Shown here: positions 37,132 through 46,157 of the stretch, piece by piece
Numbering within the stretch: position 1 is the stretch's first letter
Layout: every line of letters begins with the position of its first letter
Origin: Lutibaculum baratangense AMV1
GTDB lineage: Bacteria > Pseudomonadota > Alphaproteobacteria > Rhizobiales > Tepidamorphaceae
Length of the DNA: 64,000 bases
Assembly: GCF_000496075.1 (NCBI RefSeq)
Contig: NZ_AWXZ01000013.1
Span: forward strand, 124,001 to 188,000
Reading direction: 5' to 3'
The notes under the pieces: model-generated
The model's database searches: none
Seen by the model: only the letters and a program-made list of their open reading frames with translations
Told to the model about the DNA's origin: nothing
Position numbers and translations under genes: made by a program

Positions 37132-38301
37132 TTACTCGCCCATCGTGCACTGGTCGGCGTAGTCGTCGACCGCGTCGTCGAACACCTTCTCGACGATGCG
37201 CGTCTCGAACTTGCCGTCGTCGCGCTGGGCGACCTGGACGAGGTAGAAGTCCTGCACGGGGAAGTGGTTCTTCCCGAACGAGAAGTCGCCGCGCAGGGAG
37301 GTGAACTCCGCCGTCTCGATCGCCTGCCGCAGCGCGTCCTTGTCCTGGAGATCGCCGTCCACGGCCGAGATCGCGGCGTCGAGCAAGAGCACCGTGTCGT
37401 AGGCGTGCATGGCGTAGGAGGCCGGCACCGCGTCGTAGGCGCCGATATAGCTCTCCACGAAATCCGCCGACTGCTCCATGTCCGGCGCCCAGTTCGAGCC
37501 GCCGTAGAGGCCGACCGCGGCATCCTGCTGCGCGGGAAGGGTCGATTCGTCGACCGTGAAGGCCGAGAGGAACGTGACGCCGTCGGCGAGGCCCGCCTGG
37601 CGGAACTGCTTCACGAGGTTCACGCCCATGCCGCCCGGCATGAAGGTGAAGAGCGCCTCGGGCTGAAGCGAGGCGATGCGGGCGAGTTCGGCGGAGAAGT
37701 CGAGCTGGCCGAGCGGCGTGTAGATCTCGTCGAGGATCTCGCCCTCGTAGTAGCGCTTGAAGCCGGCGACGGAATCCTTGCCCGCCTGATAGTTCGGCAC
37801 GAGCAGGACGACGCTCGCGATGCCCGAATCCTGCGCGTACTTGCCGAGCACGGCGTGGTTCTGGTCGTTCTGGTAGGAGGTCGCGAAGAAGTAGGGGCTG
37901 CAGCCGGCGCCGGCGAGGTCGGAGGGGCCGGCGTTCGGGCTGACGAGGAAGGTCTCGGCGTCGGTGATCGGCTTGTAGATCGCCTGCGCGATGTTGGAGA
38001 AGATCGGCCCCACCACGAAGTCGACGTCCTCGCGCTGGACGAGTTCCTTTGCGCGGTTGACGGCGACGTCGGGCTTCTGCTCGTCGTCCATCACGACCAG
38101 TTCGGCGTCGAGCCCCCCGATCTTGTTGCCCATCTCCTTCAGGCCGAGCTCGAAGCCGTTCCTGAGCTGCTGTCCGAGCGCCGCGCCGGGGCCCGAGAGC
38201 GTGGTGATGATCCCGATCTTCACGCTCTCCTGGGCGTGCGCCGGGACGGCGATGGCCGCCAGCGCGGTCGCGGCGGCGAGAGTGGTCCTTAGTCCGGGCA
38301 T
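37132..38301 (-). CDS. Periplasmic solute-binding protein of the Liv-type ABC transporter
   Basis: This 389-residue exported protein (signal MPGLRTTLAAATALAAIAVPAHAQ) has a peripla_BP_6 fold: VKIGIITTLSGPGAALGQQLRNGFELGLKEMG, AKELVQREDVDFVVGPIFSN and TFLVSPNAGPSDLAG. A C-x-P-Y-F segment (GCSPYFFATSYQNDQN) matches members that bind amides or aromatic compounds more than strict LivK, but specificity is unproven. It is first in the operon, so the promoter lies in 38302-38495, shared with the divergent hydrolase gene. Confidence 0.9.
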   Translation of the reverse strand: MPGLRTTLAAATALAAIAVPAHAQESVKIGIITTLSGPGAALGQQLRNGFELGLKEMGNKIGGLDAELVVMDDEQKPDVAVNRAKELVQREDVDFVVGPIFSNIAQAIYKPITDAETFLVSPNAGPSDLAGAGCSPYFFATSYQNDQNHAVLGKYAQDSGIASVVLLVPNYQAGKDSVAGFKRYYEGEILDEIYTPLGQLDFSAELARIASLQPEALFTFMPGGMGVNLVKQFRQAGLADGVTFLSAFTVDESTLPAQQDAAVGLYGGSNWAPDMEQSADFVESYIGAYDAVPASYAMHAYDTVLLLDAAISAVDGDLQDKDALRQAIETAEFTSLRGDFSFGKNHFPVQDFYLVQVAQRDDGKFETRIVEKVFDDAVDDYADQCTMGE

Positions 38302-38397
38302 CGTTCTGTCCCCCTGCTGCGCCCCTGGGCGTCTTTCTCGTTCCCGTGCCGGGTGCGCGTTCCGCGCGACCCGGCAGCAACTACATTAGTGTCAAGA

Positions 38398-38411
38398 TTT
38401 CAAGCTTGAAA
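38398..38411. promoter_or_regulatory. Perfect palindrome in the promoter region shared by the Liv-type operon and the divergent hydrolase
   Basis: TTTCAAGCTTGAAA is a 14-bp perfect palindrome centred between the divergent starts at 38301 and 38496. GTCAAG just upstream (38391-38396) repeats the half-site. No regulator gene is adjacent. The site is a strong operator candidate because it is AT-rich in a very GC-rich region and lies between two promoters. Confidence 0.5.
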
Positions 38412-38495
38412 GGAAGTCGCTGCGGCTGCGCCGTGGCGCTGCGGACGCGTTTCGCGGCATGAGGTCGATGGCGAGCGGGACGACGAGGAGATCGG

Positions 38496-39332
38496 ATGAG
38501 CGAGGCGATCGGGCACGAGGACAGTGTCTACCAGTACATGACGGGCCAGATCCGTCCCCACCACCCGGCCCTGATCGACGACTTCGTCGGGGAGAGCGCC
38601 CGTGTGCGGGACGAGCTCCCGGGCCCGCGCGACGTCCGCTACGGCCCGCACCCGCGGCAGGTCTTCGACCTCTTCCCGGCAGGCGAGGGGGCGCCGCTCC
38701 TGGCCTTCTTCCACGCCGGCTACTGGCAGTCGCGCGACAAGGATCAGTTCCAGTTCGTCGCGCGCCCGCTCGTCGCGGCCGGGCTGTCGGTCGCCACGGT
38801 GAACTACCCTCTCTGCCCCGACGTCACGCTTCCGGAGCTGACGGAAGCCGTGCGCGCCGCCGTCCCGGCTCTTCTGGAAGCCGTGGGGAGCCCCGGCCTC
38901 GTCGCGGCGGGTCATTCAGCCGGCGCCCATCTGGCGGTCGAGCTCGCGGCGACGGACTGGCAGGCGAGGGGGTTCGACCGCAACCCGGTGCACGGCGTGC
39001 TGGCCCTGAGCGGTGTCTACGACCTCGTGCCGCTCCTCGCCACGCCGCTCAACGACCGCCTGCGGCTCGACGAAGCCGGCGCGACGGCGGCCTCGCCGCT
39101 CGATCGGCTGCCGCCGGGCCTGCCGCCGGCGGTCTTCGCCGTGGGCGGGGCCGAGACGAAGGCGTTCCTGTCGCAGAGCGTGCGGATGCACGAGGCCTGG
39201 ATCGAAGCGGGGGCCGAAAGCCGCTACATGATCGTCCCGGGCGCCGACCACATGAGCCTGCTCAAGCAGTTCGGCCCGCCCGATTCGCTCCTCACCTCGG
39301 CGGCCGTGACGCTGGCGGGGCCGAGGGACTGA
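38496..39332 (+). CDS. Arylformamidase-like alpha/beta hydrolase
   Basis: This 278-residue alpha/beta hydrolase has an oxyanion-hole motif FFHAGYWQSRDKDQF, where kynurenine formamidases have HGGYW. The nucleophile is Ser141 in GHSAGAHLA, an Asp lies near the C-terminal third, and the catalytic His is in VPGADHMSL. The resemblance is to the arylformamidase/carboxylesterase group that cleaves N-formyl or ester groups of aromatic compounds. It is divergent from the Liv-type importer and may act on its substrate. A GAGGAG ribosome binding site precedes the ATG. Confidence 0.78.
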   Translation: MSEAIGHEDSVYQYMTGQIRPHHPALIDDFVGESARVRDELPGPRDVRYGPHPRQVFDLFPAGEGAPLLAFFHAGYWQSRDKDQFQFVARPLVAAGLSVATVNYPLCPDVTLPELTEAVRAAVPALLEAVGSPGLVAAGHSAGAHLAVELAATDWQARGFDRNPVHGVLALSGVYDLVPLLATPLNDRLRLDEAGATAASPLDRLPPGLPPAVFAVGGAETKAFLSQSVRMHEAWIEAGAESRYMIVPGADHMSLLKQFGPPDSLLTSAAVTLAGPRD

Positions 39333-39349
39333 GCCTGCGGAAGGCCCGC

Positions 39350-40726
39350 TCAGACCATCGACATCACCTCGACCTCGTCGAGGATCCGCCGGATCGTGCG
39401 TAGCGCGCTCTCGAGGTCGGCCTCGCTCTCCGGGCCGCCGAGGCACAGCCGCATGCCGTTGCCCATCGCGTCGAAGGGCTGCAGCGCGCTCGGCGAGACG
39501 ATCGTCACGCCGGCGTGCGCGGCCTGCGACATCAGGCTCGTCGCCGTGCGGCCCGCCGGCATCTGCATCCACACGTGGAAGGCCGGCACGTCCGACATCA
39601 CGTCGAGAACGCCGCCGAGAACGGCGCGGGCGAGATCCGTGCGCGCCTGTGCGGCCGCCCGCTTGCGCTCGACCTGCTGCTCGAGCCGTCCGTCGCGGAT
39701 GAGGCGCGCCACGGCCTCCGCCATGATCGGGCTCGCCATCCACCCCGTGGAGCGGATCGCGTTGACGGAGCGGTCGCGGAAGGCCGGCGGCGCGATCATC
39801 GCCCCGATCCGCAGCCCGGGCGCGAGGCACTTGGCGAAGCTCATCACGTAGAAGCTGCGCTCCGGCAGGAACGAGGCGAGCGGCGCGACCGGCTCGCGGC
39901 ACAGGAAGCCGTAGGCGTCGTCCTCCACGACGAAGGCCTCGTGACGCCGCACGATCTCGGCGATCTCCCGCCGCCGCGCCTCCGGCATCACCGAGCCCGT
40001 CGCCGTCTGCAGGGTCGGCGTGCAGTAGAGGACGCGCGCCCCCGTCTCGCGGAAGGCGTCGTCGAGCCGGTCGGGCATCAGCCCGTGTCGGTCCATCGTC
40101 ACGCCGCGCAGGTTCACGCCCTCGAAGGCCGCGAGCGCCATCATGCCGGAATAGGTGAGGTTCTCGGCGATGACGGGGGTGCCGGGCCGCGCGAGCAACC
40201 GGACGGCGATCGAGATCGCGTGCTGCGCCCCGTGCGTGATGAAGACCGACCCCGCGTCGCACTCCATCGCGTGACGCGAGATCCAGTCGGCCACCGCCGC
40301 GCGATGCTCGGCGAGGCCCTGGTGGGGCAGGTAGCCGAGGAGGTCGTGCAGGCGCTCCGACCGCGAGACCTCCGAGAGCACCGCGGCGATCATCGCCTCC
40401 TCGCCCGTCGGCGGCGGGGCGTTGAGGGCCAGGTTGATGCGCCGGAAGCCGCCCGACGCGGCCTCGGTGACGCCGAGCTCCGGCGTCGGCCGCAGCACGA
40501 AGGTGCCCCGCCCGACCTCACCGGAGATCAGGCCGCGCCGCTCCGCCGCCGCATAGGCCTTCGACACGGTGCCCACGCTCAGGCCGAGCTTCGACGCCAT
40601 CTCGCGATGGGTCGGCAGGCGCTGCCCGGGCGCGACGGCGCCGGTGGCGATATCGTTCTCGAGCGCGGCAACGATCTGAAGGTAGACCGGCCCCTCGCTG
40701 AACGGCAGATGGGGAAACCAGCTCAT
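39350..40726 (-). CDS. MocR-type regulator (GntR helix-turn-helix fused to aminotransferase domain)
   Basis: This 458-residue protein has an N-terminal GntR winged helix (about residues 10-75: QRLPTHREMASKLGLSVGTVSKAYAAAERRGLI) and a class I aminotransferase-like domain. The PLP-binding lysine is in YVMSFAKCLAPGLRIGAMI. MocR proteins sense PLP adducts of amines or amino acids and regulate nearby catabolic or transport genes. It is divergent from the NIPSNAP/molybdenum hydroxylase island, which it probably controls. The start is set at MSWFPHLPF, the family-like N-terminus. Confidence 0.9.
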   Translation of the reverse strand: MSWFPHLPFSEGPVYLQIVAALENDIATGAVAPGQRLPTHREMASKLGLSVGTVSKAYAAAERRGLISGEVGRGTFVLRPTPELGVTEAASGGFRRINLALNAPPPTGEEAMIAAVLSEVSRSERLHDLLGYLPHQGLAEHRAAVADWISRHAMECDAGSVFITHGAQHAISIAVRLLARPGTPVIAENLTYSGMMALAAFEGVNLRGVTMDRHGLMPDRLDDAFRETGARVLYCTPTLQTATGSVMPEARRREIAEIVRRHEAFVVEDDAYGFLCREPVAPLASFLPERSFYVMSFAKCLAPGLRIGAMIAPPAFRDRSVNAIRSTGWMASPIMAEAVARLIRDGRLEQQVERKRAAAQARTDLARAVLGGVLDVMSDVPAFHVWMQMPAGRTATSLMSQAAHAGVTIVSPSALQPFDAMGNGMRLCLGGPESEADLESALRTIRRILDEVEVMSMV

Positions 40727-40758
40727 CGACGCTCCTCTCGGCCTTCCTCCCCAGTTAT

Positions 40759-40776
40759 GACAATGTCTCGATTGTC
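40759..40776. promoter_or_regulatory. Inverted repeat in the MocR gene promoter region
   Basis: GACAAT-N6-ATTGTC is a perfect 6-bp inverted repeat located 33-50 nt upstream of the MocR start. That position suits autoregulation. The intergenic region 40727-41007 is otherwise gene-free. Confidence 0.4.
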
Positions 40777-40837
40777 GCAATCCCTTTGTACGGCGACGCA
40801 TCCATGCCGTTGGAGGTCGTGATCTTGGCCTCGGTGA

Positions 40838-40878
40838 TGATGCAATGGGATCCCTGTCTCCCTCGGAAGTGATGCAAT
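40838..40878. repeat. Direct repeat TGATGCAAT in the MocR/catabolic island intergenic region
   Basis: TGATGCAAT occurs at 40838-40846 and again at 40870-40878, 32 bp apart (about three helical turns). MocR regulators such as GabR and PdxR bind direct repeats, so these are reasonable operator half-sites for the divergent regulator. A possible promoter for the island follows (TTGACC at 40937-40942, TATCGT at 40961-40966). Confidence 0.4.
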
Positions 40879-41007
40879 TCGCCGGATACGAGGGCGGTCA
40901 GGTCAGGATTGGACCATTTTCAGTGGAACTTTGCTGTTGACCCACCGGATTGTCCGCCGCTATCGTCCCACGCAATCAAGAACCGACACCGACGGGAGGA
41001 TGTCCGC

Positions 41008-41328
41008 ATGATCTACGAGATGCGGGTCTACGAACATGCCGAGGGACGCGCGGACGCGGTGCGCGACCGGTTCGCCAGCGAGGTCGCCCCGCGCTTTCCC
41101 AAGCACAAGATCGACCTCGTGGGCGCCTTTATCGATCGTGACACGCAGCGCCTGACCTACATCACGCGCTTTGCGGACGAGGATGCGCGCAAGGCGGCGT
41201 GGGCCTCGTTCGGCGCCGATCCCGAGTGGCAGGCCGTGAAGAAGGCCTCCGAGGCCGACGGGCCGCTCGTGCTGAAGCAGGAGGCCCGCGTCCTGGCGCC
41301 GGCCATGCCGGGCCTGCCGATCGGCTGA
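41008..41328 (+). CDS. NIPSNAP family protein
   Basis: This 106-residue protein forms a single ferredoxin-like alpha/beta barrel of the NIPSNAP type. MIYEMRVYEHAEGRADAVRDRF is the family opening, and LVGAFIDRDTQRLTYITRFADEDARKAAWASFGADPEWQAVKK is typical. Members occur often in catabolic operons without an established catalytic role. GGAGG lies 8 nt upstream of the ATG. It is the first gene of the island downstream of the MocR promoter region. Confidence 0.85.
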   Translation: MIYEMRVYEHAEGRADAVRDRFASEVAPRFPKHKIDLVGAFIDRDTQRLTYITRFADEDARKAAWASFGADPEWQAVKKASEADGPLVLKQEARVLAPAMPGLPIG

Positions 41329-41386
41329 TGCCGGCGCTCCGCGCCTCTTCTTTCGCGCTCCGCTCAACACCCGAGGACGTCGCCCC

Positions 41387-42259
41387 GTGAAGCCAGCGCC
41401 GTTTTCCTACGTCCGACCATCGAGCCTCGACGAGGCCTGCGCCGCGCTCGCCTCCGAAGAGGATGCGCGCGTGCTGGCCGGCGGTCAGACGCTGATGCCG
41501 ATGCTCGCGATGCGCCTGTCGCGCCCGACTCTACTCGTCGACATCACCCGCATCGCGGAGCTGATCGGCATCGAGGAGCAGGGCTCGTCGATCGTCGTCC
41601 GCGCCGCCACCGTGCAGGCCTATGCCCTGCGCTCCGAGCTCATCGCGCGGGAGGTGCCGCTGCTCGCCAAGGCGCTGCCGAATGTCGGCCACCCGCCGAC
41701 GCGCAATCGCGGCACGGTCGGCGGCTCCGTCGCCCATGGCGACCCTTCCGCCGAGATCTCGCTCGCCGCGACGGTGCTCGAGGCCGGGATCGTGTTCCGC
41801 GACGGCGAGGACGAGACGAGTTTTCTCCCCGAGGAGTTCTTCATCGGCCCGACGGTGACGATGGCGCCGATGGGCGGCTGCCTGACCCGCATCGTCTTCC
41901 CGAAGAAGCCTTCGGGCCGCGTCGGCACGGGCTTCCACGAGGTCGCCTCCAGGCGCAGCGACTACGCCTTCGCCTCGGCCGCCGCACAGCTCGTCTTCGA
42001 CGAGGACGGCACGTGCAGCGAGGCCCGGCTCGGCATCGGCAGCGTCGGCGACGTGCCGGTGAAGGTCGACGTCGACGGGCTCGTCGGCGGTGCCGCGGAT
42101 GATGCCGCCATTCGCGATGTCGTCGCCGAGGCCCTCCGCGACCTCGAGGCCGTCGACGATCTCCATGCCACGGCGAGCTATCGCCGCCGCGCCGCCGCCG
42201 CCCTGGCCGAGCGTGCGCTGCGCGAGGCTCGCGACGAAGCCCTGGAAAGCCGCCCATGA
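41387..42259 (+). CDS. Molybdenum hydroxylase FAD-binding subunit (CoxM/xanthine dehydrogenase subunit M type)
   Basis: The 290-residue FAD subunit has both flavin-binding motifs: LAGGQTLMPMLAMRL (about residues 30-45) and TRNRGTVGGSVAHGDPSAE (about 104-122). It carries electrons from the molybdenum centre, via the iron-sulfur subunit, to an acceptor. The start is GTG; no ATG fits. The stop overlaps the iron-sulfur subunit gene by 4 nt. Order M-S-L matches cox-type operons. Confidence 0.92.
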   Translation: MKPAPFSYVRPSSLDEACAALASEEDARVLAGGQTLMPMLAMRLSRPTLLVDITRIAELIGIEEQGSSIVVRAATVQAYALRSELIAREVPLLAKALPNVGHPPTRNRGTVGGSVAHGDPSAEISLAATVLEAGIVFRDGEDETSFLPEEFFIGPTVTMAPMGGCLTRIVFPKKPSGRVGTGFHEVASRRSDYAFASAAAQLVFDEDGTCSEARLGIGSVGDVPVKVDVDGLVGGAADDAAIRDVVAEALRDLEAVDDLHATASYRRRAAAALAERALREARDEALESRP

Positions 42260-42765
42260 AGACCGAACTCACCGTCAACGGCCGCGCTGTCACCGTCGAC
42301 GTCGAGCCGAGAATGACGCTCCTCGACTGCCTGCGCGACGAACTGGATCTGAAGGGCACGCATGCCGGCTGCGAGCACGGCGTCTGCGGCGCCTGCACGG
42401 TCATGGTGGACGGCCGCGCCGTACGCTCCTGCCTCATGCTCGCGGTCCAGGGCGACGGGCTCGACATCCGCACGATCGAAGGGTTCGCGCCGGACGCGGG
42501 CGAGCTGAGCGTCGTGCAGGACGCGTTCTGCGAGACGCACGGCCTCCAGTGCGGCTACTGCACGCCCGGCATGATCGTCGCGGCGCACGCTCTCCTCAGC
42601 CACAACGACGAGCCGAGCGACGAGGAGATCCGCGACGCGATCTCCGGCAATATCTGCCGCTGCACCGGCTACGGGCAGATCGTCGAGGCGATCCGCCTCG
42701 CCGCGGAGCGCATGCGCCAGAGCAACACGCGCGCGTTCGAAGCCGAGGGAGGGGAATCCGCATGA
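42256..42765 (+). CDS. Molybdenum hydroxylase 2Fe-2S subunit (CoxS type)
   Basis: The 169-residue iron-sulfur subunit has two [2Fe-2S] sites. The plant-type cluster uses Cys39, Cys44, Cys47 and Cys59; the second uses Cys99, Cys102, Cys134 and Cys136 (GYCTPGM and NICRCTGYGQIV). Both sets are complete. It overlaps the FAD subunit and the large subunit genes by 4 nt each. Confidence 0.95.
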   Translation: MKTELTVNGRAVTVDVEPRMTLLDCLRDELDLKGTHAGCEHGVCGACTVMVDGRAVRSCLMLAVQGDGLDIRTIEGFAPDAGELSVVQDAFCETHGLQCGYCTPGMIVAAHALLSHNDEPSDEEIRDAISGNICRCTGYGQIVEAIRLAAERMRQSNTRAFEAEGGESA

Positions 42766-45164
42766 CCGAGCAACTGCGCCCCGGCCGCTTCGTCTCGGCG
42801 AACCGCCGCGTCCGCGAGGATCGCCGCTTCGTCGCCGGGAAGGGCCGTTTCGTCGCCGATCTCGACATTCCGGGCGTCGCCCACGTCGCGCTCGTGGCCT
42901 CGCAGCATCCCGCCGCCTTCATCGAGGAGATCGACGCGAGCGAGGCGCTGGCGATGCCGGGCGTCGTCGGCGTCCTGACGGGCGACGAACTCGCCGCCTC
43001 GACCGATCCCCTGATGAACGGGCTCGACACCCCGCATGTGCGCCGCTTCCCGCTCGCGGTGGGCCAGGTGCGCTATGCCGGCGAATGGGTCTGCGCCGTC
43101 GTGGCCGAGAGCCGGGCGCTGGCCGAGGACGCCGCGGAGAAGGTGAGGGTCCGCTACACGAAGCTCGGCTTCGTCCTGGACGCCGAGAAGGCGCTCCAGA
43201 CCGACAGCACGCCGGTCCACCCCGCTCACGGCTCGAATGTGCTGCTCGACAAGACCTTCGTCTGGGGCGAGGTCGAGCGCGATTTCGAGAAGGCGGAGGA
43301 GCATCTCTCCTTCCGCGTCACCTGGGGGCGCAACTCGACCGTTCCGATCGAGACCTTCGGGGTGGTCGCCAAGTGGGACCCGTGGGAGCAGGTGCTCGAC
43401 GTCTGGGCCTCGATCCAGATGCCGAAATATTCCGACCAGATCGCCAGGGCGCTGCGCATCCCCGGCAACGCCGTCCGCGTGCACTACGACGTCGATGTCG
43501 GCGGCAGCTACGGCGTGAAGCGCGGCATCAAGCACTCCGTCCTCGTCGCCTATCTCGCCCGCAAGTTCGGCCGGCCGATCAGGCTGATCGAGGACCGCAT
43601 CGAGAACATGCGGGCAGGCGACGCCCACGGGCCGGAGCGCATCTTCGACGTCGACGTCGCCTTCGACCGTGACGGTCGGGTTCGCTCGATGAAGATGCGC
43701 GCGCTCGACAATGCCGGCGCCTATGCGGGCCGCGCGCCCTTCCAGCTCGGCAAGCCGATCGGCGCGATCGTCGGGCCCTATCTCATCGAGAGCGTGCAGT
43801 ATCACGCGGTCTCCGTGACCACGAACAAGACGGTCGAGGAGGCGGTGCGCGGCTTCGGGCAGTCGCCGACGAACTACGCGATCGAGACGATGATGGACCG
43901 GGTCGCGGCCCATCTCGGCATCGACCGGATCGAGATCCGCCGCCGCAACTTCATCCGGCACGAGCAGTTCCCCTACACGATCCCGTCGGGCTCGACCTAT
44001 GACAGCGGCGACTATCACGTGGTCGTCGACAAGGTGCTCGAGGCGGTCGACCTCCCCGCGCTCGAGGCCGAGCGCGACCGGCTGCGCGCCGAAGGCCTCT
44101 GCGCGGGAATCGGCGTCGCCGCCTGCCTCGAACCGTCGGGCGGCAACTCCTCGTTCGAGCCGCTGCTGAACGAGAAGAACCGCACCTCGACCTGGATGGA
44201 ATCGTGCCGCGTCAATGTCGACGGGCTCGGCTTCGTCACCGCGACCGTGCACACGACCTCGTCGGGACAGGGGCACGAGACGCTCGTCTCGACCGTGGTG
44301 GGCGAGGTGCTGGAGATCGATCCCGACAAGATCCGTGTCGTGCGGCCGGATTCGCTCGGCAGCCTGCCCGGCAACTCGCCCGTCGGCAGCCGCATGGCGA
44401 TCATGCTCGGCGGCGCCGCGGCGAAGGCCGCGGAGGACCTCAAGGGCCAGATCATGCGCATCGCCGCGCATGCGCTGAAGGTCTCGGAGGCGAGCCTCGT
44501 CTACCGCGAAGGCACGATCGAGGGGCCGGACGGGCTGAAACTGCAGTGGAGCGATATCGTCGATATCGCCCACAGGCGCTTCCACGACCTGCCGCCCGGC
44601 GTCGCCCCCGGCCTGACGGCGACGCACATCCTGCAGGTGCCGACGGGGCGCGAGCTGCCGAAGGAAGGCCGGGCGCAGATGTATCCGTGCCACTCCTTCG
44701 AGTTCCACGTTGTGCTCGTCGCCTTCGATCCCGTGCTCGCGAAGCCGGAGATCCGTCGCTACGTCATCGGCCACGACTGCGGCACCGTCATCAACCCGCA
44801 CATCGTGAAGGGCATGACGCTCGGCGGTATCGCCCACGGCATCGGGGCGGCGCTCCTGGAGGAGTTCGCCTATGACGAGGGCGGGCAGCTGATGACGCAG
44901 AGCTTCCTCGACTACCTCATGCCCTCGTCGCACGAGGTGCCCGCCGTCGAGATCGTGAAGCACGTCACGCCGTCGCCCTACACGGTGTTCGGCCAGAAGG
45001 GCTCGGGCGAGAGCGGCTATCTCGGCGCCCCGGCAGCGATCTCCGGCGCGATGCACGACGCCGTGCGCGCCTGGGGCATCACCTTCGACAAGCTGCCGAT
45101 CCGCATGAGCACGGTGAGCGACAAGATCGCCGCCGCTCGGGAACACGACAGGAAGACCGCATGA
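42762..45164 (+). CDS. Molybdenum hydroxylase large (molybdopterin-binding) subunit
   Basis: This 800-residue xanthine-oxidase-family catalytic subunit has the RFVAGKGRFVADL N-terminus and the catalytic Glu750 in GQKGSGESGYLGAP. The active-site loop reads AVRGFGQSPTN (Arg363-Gly-Phe-Gly), not AYRCSFR of form I CO dehydrogenase. It is therefore probably a hydroxylase of an aromatic, heterocyclic or aldehyde substrate. It binds molybdopterin cytosine dinucleotide in the cytosol. It overlaps the amidohydrolase gene by 4 nt. Confidence 0.92.
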   Translation: MTEQLRPGRFVSANRRVREDRRFVAGKGRFVADLDIPGVAHVALVASQHPAAFIEEIDASEALAMPGVVGVLTGDELAASTDPLMNGLDTPHVRRFPLAVGQVRYAGEWVCAVVAESRALAEDAAEKVRVRYTKLGFVLDAEKALQTDSTPVHPAHGSNVLLDKTFVWGEVERDFEKAEEHLSFRVTWGRNSTVPIETFGVVAKWDPWEQVLDVWASIQMPKYSDQIARALRIPGNAVRVHYDVDVGGSYGVKRGIKHSVLVAYLARKFGRPIRLIEDRIENMRAGDAHGPERIFDVDVAFDRDGRVRSMKMRALDNAGAYAGRAPFQLGKPIGAIVGPYLIESVQYHAVSVTTNKTVEEAVRGFGQSPTNYAIETMMDRVAAHLGIDRIEIRRRNFIRHEQFPYTIPSGSTYDSGDYHVVVDKVLEAVDLPALEAERDRLRAEGLCAGIGVAACLEPSGGNSSFEPLLNEKNRTSTWMESCRVNVDGLGFVTATVHTTSSGQGHETLVSTVVGEVLEIDPDKIRVVRPDSLGSLPGNSPVGSRMAIMLGGAAAKAAEDLKGQIMRIAAHALKVSEASLVYREGTIEGPDGLKLQWSDIVDIAHRRFHDLPPGVAPGLTATHILQVPTGRELPKEGRAQMYPCHSFEFHVVLVAFDPVLAKPEIRRYVIGHDCGTVINPHIVKGMTLGGIAHGIGAALLEEFAYDEGGQLMTQSFLDYLMPSSHEVPAVEIVKHVTPSPYTVFGQKGSGESGYLGAPAAISGAMHDAVRAWGITFDKLPIRMSTVSDKIAAAREHDRKTA

Positions 45165-46141
45165 TCATCGACTGCCACGCCCATCTCGTCCCGCCGTCTC
45201 TCCTTCAGGCGCTGCGCGACCGCGCTGGTGACTTCCCCTCCGTGAGGATGAAGGACGAGGGCGACAGCCTGTCCTTCGCCTTCGCCGGCAACAAGCCGAC
45301 GCGGCCGGTCGCGAAGGGGCTGACGGATGTCGGCAAGCGCCTGTCGTGGATGGACGAGAACGGCATCGACCGACAGGTCGTCGGCGGCTGGCTCGACATG
45401 ATGGGCAACGAGCTGCCGGCGGAAGAGGGCGCGGCCTGGAACCGCGTCACCAACGAGCACCTGTGGCAGGCCGGCCAGGAGAGCGGCGGCCGCATCGTCC
45501 CGCTCGCCACCGTTCCGCTGCAGGACGGAAGGCTGGCGGCCGAGGTGCTGCGCGAGGCCCACGCGACGGGCTTCCGCGGCGCGATGATCGGCACCCAGCC
45601 GAACGGCCGCGGCGGCGTGCTCGACGATCCCGCCCTCGAGCCGTTCTGGCAGGCGGCGCACGAGCTCGGCTCGGCGATCTTCATCCATCCCGTCTTCGAC
45701 GCCGGCGACGACCGCGTGAACGACTACGGCATGGCGAACGCGGTCGGCCGCATCACGGACTCGCTCATCTCGGTCGTGCGCATCATCTATTCCGGCCACG
45801 TCGAGAGATATTCGGGCGCGAAGATCGTGATCGGCATCGGCGGCGCGGCGCTGCCCTACGTGGTCGGCCGGCTGCGCCGGAACTACAGCCTCCACACCGA
45901 CACGCTCGCCGATCCGGACAAGGCGCTGTCGCTCCTCTGGTACGACACGCTGCTGCACGATGCCGGCGCGCTCCAGATGCTCCTGAATACGGTCGGCCAC
46001 GAGCGCGTCATGCTCGGCTCCGACATGCCGTTCCCGATCGGCGACCCGAAGCCGCGCGAGATCCTCGACCAGGCGGGTGTCTCCGGCGAGGTTCGCGACG
46101 TGATCGAGAGCGGCGCCGCGCAGCGCCTCCTGGGGCTCTGA
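45161..46141 (+). CDS. Amidohydrolase family protein, ACMSD-like decarboxylase/hydratase type
   Basis: This 326-residue amidohydrolase-2 member has an N-terminal metal motif, MIIDCHAHLVPP (His6, His8), a later FIHPVFDAG histidine and the terminal GSDMPFP aspartate. These match 2-amino-3-carboxymuconate-6-semialdehyde decarboxylase and related non-oxidative decarboxylases or hydrolases of aromatic-acid breakdown. It is coupled by a 4-nt overlap to the molybdenum hydroxylase, so it probably acts on the hydroxylated product or a ring-opened derivative. Confidence 0.85.
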   Translation: MIIDCHAHLVPPSLLQALRDRAGDFPSVRMKDEGDSLSFAFAGNKPTRPVAKGLTDVGKRLSWMDENGIDRQVVGGWLDMMGNELPAEEGAAWNRVTNEHLWQAGQESGGRIVPLATVPLQDGRLAAEVLREAHATGFRGAMIGTQPNGRGGVLDDPALEPFWQAAHELGSAIFIHPVFDAGDDRVNDYGMANAVGRITDSLISVVRIIYSGHVERYSGAKIVIGIGGAALPYVVGRLRRNYSLHTDTLADPDKALSLLWYDTLLHDAGALQMLLNTVGHERVMLGSDMPFPIGDPKPREILDQAGVSGEVRDVIESGAAQRLLGL

Positions 46142-46157
46142 GGGAAGGAGAGCAGAG

